DNA of 9,041 nt, from positions 1 through 9,041 of the forward strand of contig JADFDL010000051.1 in the NCBI GenBank assembly GCA_018262875.1, in the 5' to 3' direction. This document shows, piece after piece, positions 5,726-9,041 of the stretch. The stretch is from Rhodocyclaceae bacterium (GTDB taxonomy: Bacteria > Pseudomonadota > Gammaproteobacteria > Burkholderiales > Rhodocyclaceae). The position numbers and the translations under genes are program-made. Under the pieces are notes generated by a model. The model did no database searches. It was not told the DNA's origin and was given only the letters and a program-made list of their open reading frames with translations. Numbering within the stretch: position 1 is the stretch's first letter; every line of letters begins with the position of its first letter.

Positions 5726-6781
5726 TCATGGATTCTGGCGCTTCCTGTTGACGACATTCCCCGGGACGACTTCCGCCCTGAAGCGGAACAGCTGCGGATC
5801 GGCCGGGTCGACGGTGACGCGAACCCAGTGGCTATCCGGCCAGCCGAACGTCTCGACGCGCGTGAAGTTCTCGAACGCGCGGTTGGTCTTGCGGCTGAAA
5901 AGCGGCTTGTCGATGCGGAAGATGTGCGTGTCGCCGTGCAGGTAGGCGACGGGCTTGTCGTAGGTCTCCAGTTCGTCCGACAGCGCGCGCAGATAGTCGT
6001 CGAAGGCCAGCGGGCGGCTGGGCAGGGGTTGCCCGCGCGGGATGAAGCGCAGGAAATAGCGCGCCCTCGTGCTGTCCGGCCAGACGGTCTCGAATCCCGG
6101 GTTCGCCTGGGTGAGGATCACCAGACCCCGGCTGTTGGCGGACTTCGCCTCGGCGAATGACTGTCTCAGCCAGGCCAGGTTCGCCGCCTTGCGCTCGGCG
6201 TGCTCGGCATCCATCTCGGGGCTGCGGCCGAAGTTGTCGTTCTCGCCAACGATGTGCAGCGTCGCGAACATCACGCCGCCCAGGGTCCAGCGCAGGTTCT
6301 CGCGATACTTGCCGAAGTTCGGATCGGCGGACTGGTTGAGCACGGCGATCGGACGCTGTCCGAGGCTCCTGCCTTCTGGATAGAACCGGGTGCGGATACC
6401 GGCGAGCAGGTCGAGGGGATCGACTTTCCTGGCGGCAAGCGGCGCGCAGTCGGACCAGTCGTTGTCGCCGGGCGTGAGTATGAAGGCATGGCGGATCGAC
6501 TGGAACGAGTCGTAAATCGATTTGTAGTTCTCGTCGACGCAGGGCATGGCGGCGGTGGCCGGATTCCGGTTGTAAGGCGTTGCGTCGAACTGGAAATCGC
6601 CGATATGCGCCACGAAGGCAAGATCCGCGGCGTTGAGGGCGGCCAGGACGCGCTGGTATTCCACCTCCTGCACCTTCGTATAGGGCATGTCGCCGATCAG
6701 CCCGAAGTCGAAGGTACGATCCTGTGCGTACCCGTTGAAGGATGCCGCAAGCAGCGTGAGTGCAAAAGCGAAGATGCGCAT
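5726..6781 (-). CDS. Secreted calcineurin-like metallophosphoesterase-type protein
   Basis: From ATG 6781 this is 351 residues with a signal peptide (MRIFAFALTLLAASFNGYAQ, cleavage after Ala19), so it is probably periplasmic. The metallophosphoesterase pattern is recognisable but altered: GDMPY (30-34) in place of D-x-H, HIGDF (60-64), TPGDNDWSDC (103-112) in place of GNHD, and HGDTH (282-286) for the GHxH-type motif. Cys81 and Cys112 might form a disulfide. I infer a metal-dependent hydrolase of unknown substrate, and activity is not certain. ATG 6781 is supported by AAGGGGGG (6797-6790), eight bases upstream, and by the signal peptide. The frame nevertheless continues without a stop from the regulator gene upstream (start 7690), so a fused product is formally possible. 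It is the last gene of that minus-strand unit. Confidence 0.75.
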   Translation of the reverse strand: MRIFAFALTLLAASFNGYAQDRTFDFGLIGDMPYTKVQEVEYQRVLAALNAADLAFVAHIGDFQFDATPYNRNPATAAMPCVDENYKSIYDSFQSIRHAFILTPGDNDWSDCAPLAARKVDPLDLLAGIRTRFYPEGRSLGQRPIAVLNQSADPNFGKYRENLRWTLGGVMFATLHIVGENDNFGRSPEMDAEHAERKAANLAWLRQSFAEAKSANSRGLVILTQANPGFETVWPDSTRARYFLRFIPRGQPLPSRPLAFDDYLRALSDELETYDKPVAYLHGDTHIFRIDKPLFSRKTNRAFENFTRVETFGWPDSHWVRVTVDPADPQLFRFRAEVVPGNVVNRKRQNP

Positions 6782-7690
6782 GGTTGGAACCCCCCTTGGA
6801 AACCTTTGCCCTAGTTCGAAGAAACGCCTTCGCGCAGCACCGCGCGCGAGCAGGTCGGCGCCCGCCAACGAGGCGCTGGCGCTCTCCTCCGGCAAGGCTT
6901 CGTTGCCGGCCGTCATGCGGTAGTGCTTCGGCGAGGTGCCGAAGGCTTCCCTGAAGGCCTTGCTGAAGTGGGTGGAGCTGCTGAAGCCCCAGGAGTAGGC
7001 GGCGATCCGGTCGATCGAGAGATCGGCGTCGCGCAGGTTGCGCTGGATGTAGGTCTTGATGCGGTCGCGCAGCGTCAGCGAGGTCGGCCGGCCGGCGCGC
7101 TCCATGAACGATTGCCGCAGCAATTGCGCGACGGCGTCGCCGACGGTCTCGGCGGAATCGGCGCTGCAGGACTCGATCTCCTCGAAGGCCTTGTGCATCA
7201 GCTCGCCGGCGAGGCGACCAATGCCGGACTGCGCGTCGTAGCGCTGCACCAGCAGTTCGTCGGGGTTGAGGTGGGCGGCGAGGATCTTCTCGCGCGGCAC
7301 CAGCAGCACCATCTGCTCGATGTCGCTGGTGTTGGAGACGGTGTACGCCTTCATGGTGTCGTAGATGCTCCACTCGCCGGGCGAAAGCAGCGTCTTGCGG
7401 CCGCCTTGCTCGAACCAGGTCGAGCCTTCGAGCTGGAATACCACCTTGAGGTAGCCGCGGTCGTCCTGCCGGATCAGGTCGGGCGTGCGCGAGACGCGGT
7501 GGCTGCTGGCGGAGAGCCGGCACATCCTCACGTCGCCGGCATCGCCGTATTCCATGCGGCCGCGGAAGGTGCCGTCGGCGCGTGTCTCGGAACGCCGGCG
7601 CCCGAGCAATTGCCAGATCAGTTCCTTCCAGTACGGCAGCCGTTCCTTCGGCGCGACCCGGTCGGTGGATACCACTTCAAGTGCGGCCAT
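6782..7690 (-). CDS. AraC-family regulator (FeaR-like) with shortened DNA-binding domain and no stop
   Basis: Residues about 10-200 form the AraC-binding-like ligand domain of FeaR-type regulators (YWKELI, YLKVVFQLEGSTWFEQGGRK, LSPGEWSIYDT). The DNA-binding part is RDRIKTYIQRNLRDADLSIDRIAA (208-231) running straight into WGFSSSTHFSKAFREAFG (234-251) and TSPKHYR. In the family these two blocks belong to the first and second helix-turn-helix and are separated by roughly 44 more residues including a long linker helix, so one HTH equivalent seems deleted. After YR the frame runs on 44 residues with no stop into the phosphoesterase gene. A frame-shifted reading would end at TAG (6813-6811), 29 nt before that gene. 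A good Shine-Dalgarno GGAGG (7699-7695) precedes ATG 7690. It may be a decaying gene, and DNA binding in the usual manner is doubtful. Confidence 0.72.
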
Positions 7691-7810
7691 CGCTCCTCCG
7701 AGGGTTACTGCTTGAATTTCTTATTGTTTGTGCTTCAAACATAGCAGACATTCCAGGCGGGGGCAAACGGCCTCTCACCGGGTTGTTGGCCCGGCTCTTG
7801 CTGATATGAA
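7691..7810. other. Divergent spacer upstream of the regulator gene
   Basis: There is no gene here. It is AT-richer than the surroundings at 7709-7745 and holds TGCTTGAA (7709-7716) and TGCTTCAAA (starting near 7731), which give a TTGAA/TTCAA inverted pair that could be part of an operator or promoter for the minus-strand regulator. No confident -35/-10 pair is visible. Confidence 0.3.
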
Positions 7811-7866
7811 GAGGGCCGGGGAGAGGGTGGACGGGCGGCTGCCCCTCTCCCCGGTGGGGAGAGGGA
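7811..7866. repeat. CCCTCTCCCC-type palindromic repeat abutting livF
   Basis: The perfect 10-bp arms CCCTCTCCCC (7843-7852) and GGGGAGAGGG (7856-7865) flank a 3-base loop GGT. A related GGCCGGGGAGAGGG occurs at 7814-7826 in direct orientation. Such CCCTCTCCC elements are common intergenic repeats in proteobacteria. The element ends at the place where the livF N-terminus should begin. Confidence 0.75.
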
Positions 7867-7897
7867 AAAGTTCGGACTCGAACTCGACCTACGCGAT

Positions 7898-8593
7898 TTG
7901 CGCGCCGGCTACGGCGGGCTGCCGGTGCTGCACGGCATTTCGCTGATCGCGCCGGCCGGGCGCATCACCGTGCTGGTCGGCGCCAACGGCGCCGGCAAGA
8001 CGACGCTGCTGAAGACGCTGGCCGGGGTGATGCCGCCGGTGTCGGGCGAGGTGCGGGTGGACGGCGAGGCGCTCTCCGGCGGCACCCCCGCCGACCGCGT
8101 GCGGCGCGGCATGGCGCTGGTGCCCGAGGGGCGCCACCTGTTTCCGGACATGAGCGTGCGGGAAAACCTCGAACTGGGCGGCTACCTCGCCTCGCGGCAA
8201 CAGCGCGAGGCGATGCTGGACGAGGTGGCGCACATCTTCCCGCGCCTGGGCGAGCGCCTGACGCAGATGGCGGGCACCATGAGCGGCGGCGAGCAGCAGA
8301 TGCTCGCCATCGGCCGCGCCCTGGTGAGCCGGCCGCGACTGCTGCTGCTCGACGAGCCCTCGCTCGGCCTGGCGCCGAAGATGGTGGACGAGATGTTCGC
8401 CGCCCTGCGCAGAATAAACAAGGCCGGCACCACCCTGCTGCTGGTCGAGCAGAACGTCTTCCAGGCGCTCGCCGTGGCCGACTTCGCCTACATCCTCGGC
8501 CACGGCGAGATGATCGCCGAGGGCGCGGCCTGGGAGCTGCGCGGCAATGAGTTGATCAGGCGGGTTTACCTCGGCGAGGCGATTGCCGGGTAA
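7898..8593 (+). CDS. livF: LivF-type branched-chain/aromatic-acid ABC transporter ATPase, start disturbed
   Basis: This is the ATPase of a branched-chain amino acid (or related carboxylate) importer of the Liv/HAAT type, working at the inner face of the membrane with LivG, LivH, LivM and a binding protein. From the TTG at 7898, 231 residues show Walker A GANGAGKTT (28-36), VPEGRHLF (75-82) at the Q-loop, signature MSGGEQQ (128-134), Walker B LLLLDEPSLGLAP (148-160), and VEQN (183-186) at the H-loop, all typical of LivF. The first beta strand of the fold is encoded before this TTG (LELDLRDLRAGYG, from about 7877), in frame and open back to 7805, but no ATG, GTG or TTG exists there. The start seems to have been overwritten by the adjacent palindrome. 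No other liv gene is in view. Its stop TAA lies in repeat copy D. Confidence 0.85.
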   Translation: MRAGYGGLPVLHGISLIAPAGRITVLVGANGAGKTTLLKTLAGVMPPVSGEVRVDGEALSGGTPADRVRRGMALVPEGRHLFPDMSVRENLELGGYLASRQQREAMLDEVAHIFPRLGERLTQMAGTMSGGEQQMLAIGRALVSRPRLLLLDEPSLGLAPKMVDEMFAALRRINKAGTTLLLVEQNVFQALAVADFAYILGHGEMIAEGAAWELRGNELIRRVYLGEAIAG

Positions 8594-8615
8594 AGTCAGT
8601 CGCTGCGGTACGGCG
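8591..8615. repeat. Dispersed repeat, copy D (inverted orientation)
   Basis: TAAAGTCAGTCGCTGCGG followed by TACGGCG matches the left arm of the 1939-1986 palindrome at 22 of 25 positions. It supplies the livF stop codon (TAA, 8591-8593). The 74 bp up to the ligase stop otherwise show nothing. Confidence 0.75.
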
Positions 8616-8667
8616 ATTGCGCTCCCACAGATTCAAATCGTTGTCGGAGAGCAGGTCCGGGCCGCGT

Positions 8668-9041
8668 TCAGGCGACGATGACGGCACCGTCGGGTACGTC
8701 CTCGAACAGGCGTGTGACCTGCTCGGCGCGACAGCCCAGAACCATGCGCTGGTTGATGCTGCCCTTGTCGGTGATCTCGCCCTTGTCCAGGCTGGGCGCG
8801 CCCTGCTGCAGCAGGGCGCGCCGGATGGCCGTCGAACCGCCAGGGTGTGTTTTGTTGTGCTGCTGCAGGCGCCGCCCGATTTCCTCCCGCAGGCGCGCCA
8901 GCGGCCACGCGTCGCGTGGCGAAGCGGCGTCCACGCCGAGAAAGTCCGCGCAGGCGCGCCAGTCGGGAAAGATCAGGATGCCCAACTCGTCGCGATTCAA
9001 TCCGGCGATCACCACGTCCTGCGCATAGGGGTTCAATGCCG
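8668..9041 (-). CDS. Acyl-CoA ligase C-terminal part, feruloyl-CoA synthase-like (partial)
   Basis: This is the last 124 or so residues of an AMP-forming acyl-CoA ligase; the frame is open to the window edge, so the rest lies upstream beyond 9041. Visible C-terminal-domain features are QDVVIAGLNRDELGILIFP, the core strand of the mobile domain, and SLDKGEITDKGSINQR. In the latter, Lys in ITDKG occupies the position of the adenylation lysine found in the family's GEITDKG motif. The INQRMVL ending resembles feruloyl-CoA synthase, which activates ferulate and related hydroxycinnamates to CoA thioesters. A benzoate- or other aromatic-acid ligase remains possible from this fragment. It converges on livF, 74 bp apart. 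Confidence 0.75.
   Translation of the reverse strand, partial: ALNPYAQDVVIAGLNRDELGILIFPDWRACADFLGVDAASPRDAWPLARLREEIGRRLQQHNKTHPGGSTAIRRALLQQGAPSLDKGEITDKGSINQRMVLGCRAEQVTRLFEDVPDGAVIVA

Larger units (their letters stand above)
5726..7690 (-). other. Uninterrupted 654-codon frame joining regulator and phosphoesterase
   Basis: The regulator (residues 1-259) and the phosphoesterase (304-654) share one frame. The bridge at residues 260-303 is not homologous to anything I recognise. Third-position GC is high up to about 6849, then falls in the stretch 6848-6782, as if coding constraint ended there. An automatic caller would report a single protein; I split it because of the internal signal peptide and Shine-Dalgarno, but both readings are open. 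Confidence 0.6.

Noticed and set aside
4611..5945. 444-codon plus-strand frame across S4, ylqF and the spacer
   Set aside because: It is out of frame with two well-recognised proteins and low-complexity Arg/Ala-rich.
5832..7523. 563-codon minus-strand frame overlapping the regulator and phosphoesterase
   Set aside because: It is the same strand in a different frame, Arg/Pro-rich with no domains; the alternative frame carries clear AraC and phosphoesterase motifs. Its local coding look near 6811-6840 was kept only as part of the frameshift idea.
1..9041. CRISPR array, toxin-antitoxin pair, tRNA or transposase
   Set aside because: No evenly spaced repeats with spacers, no cloverleaf-like segment and no transposase or toxin motif was found. 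The repeats present are few and scattered.

Overview
The window is GC-rich chromosomal DNA (about two thirds G+C by eye) from a Gram-negative bacterium. A TonB-dependent outer-membrane receptor, an FeaR-like AraC-family regulator, a LivF-type ABC ATPase and the tail of a feruloyl-CoA-synthase-like ligase fit a betaproteobacterium. Rhodocyclales is a guess from gene content and style and cannot be proved from this sequence. No tRNA, rRNA, CRISPR array, transposase or phage gene is visible.

Layout. (1) 1-1373, plus: the 3' part of a 2-phosphosulfolactate phosphatase (ComB) homologue overlaps by 4 bp an epoxide-hydrolase-like alpha/beta hydrolase. (2) 1468-1929, plus: a single-domain MaoC/(R)-enoyl-CoA hydratase. 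(3) 1939-1986: a 48-bp palindrome that looks like a two-way terminator and is also the fullest copy of a dispersed repeat. (4) 4298-2013, minus: a TonB-dependent receptor with the copper-ligand signature of the OprC/NosA family. Its upstream region holds an inverted repeat around a -10-like box and two tandem 17-bp dyads. (5) 4484-5607, plus: a small S4-domain RNA-binding protein, probably on a leaderless mRNA, followed by the circularly permuted ribosome-assembly GTPase YlqF/RbgA. (6) 7690-5726, minus: one uninterrupted reading frame joining an AraC-type regulator, whose DNA-binding domain seems to have lost about 44 residues, to a secreted metallophosphoesterase-like protein with its own signal peptide and Shine-Dalgarno. 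(7) 7898-8593, plus: an orphan livF whose normal start region is replaced by a CCCTCTCCCC-type palindrome. (8) 9041-8668, minus: the C-terminal end of an acyl-CoA ligase resembling feruloyl-CoA synthase.

How the parts relate. Housekeeping (S4/ylqF), probable copper uptake (the receptor) and accessory catabolic pieces (hydrolase, hydratase, livF, ligase) are mixed. Four copies of one 25-nt repeat, in both orientations, sit at or near gene ends, and two other repeat families mark further junctions. Points most worth following are the collapsed, stop-less regulator joined to the phosphoesterase, the tandem dyads upstream of the copper receptor, the start-less livF, and the repeat family. No clearly new multi-gene defence or mobile system is evident.
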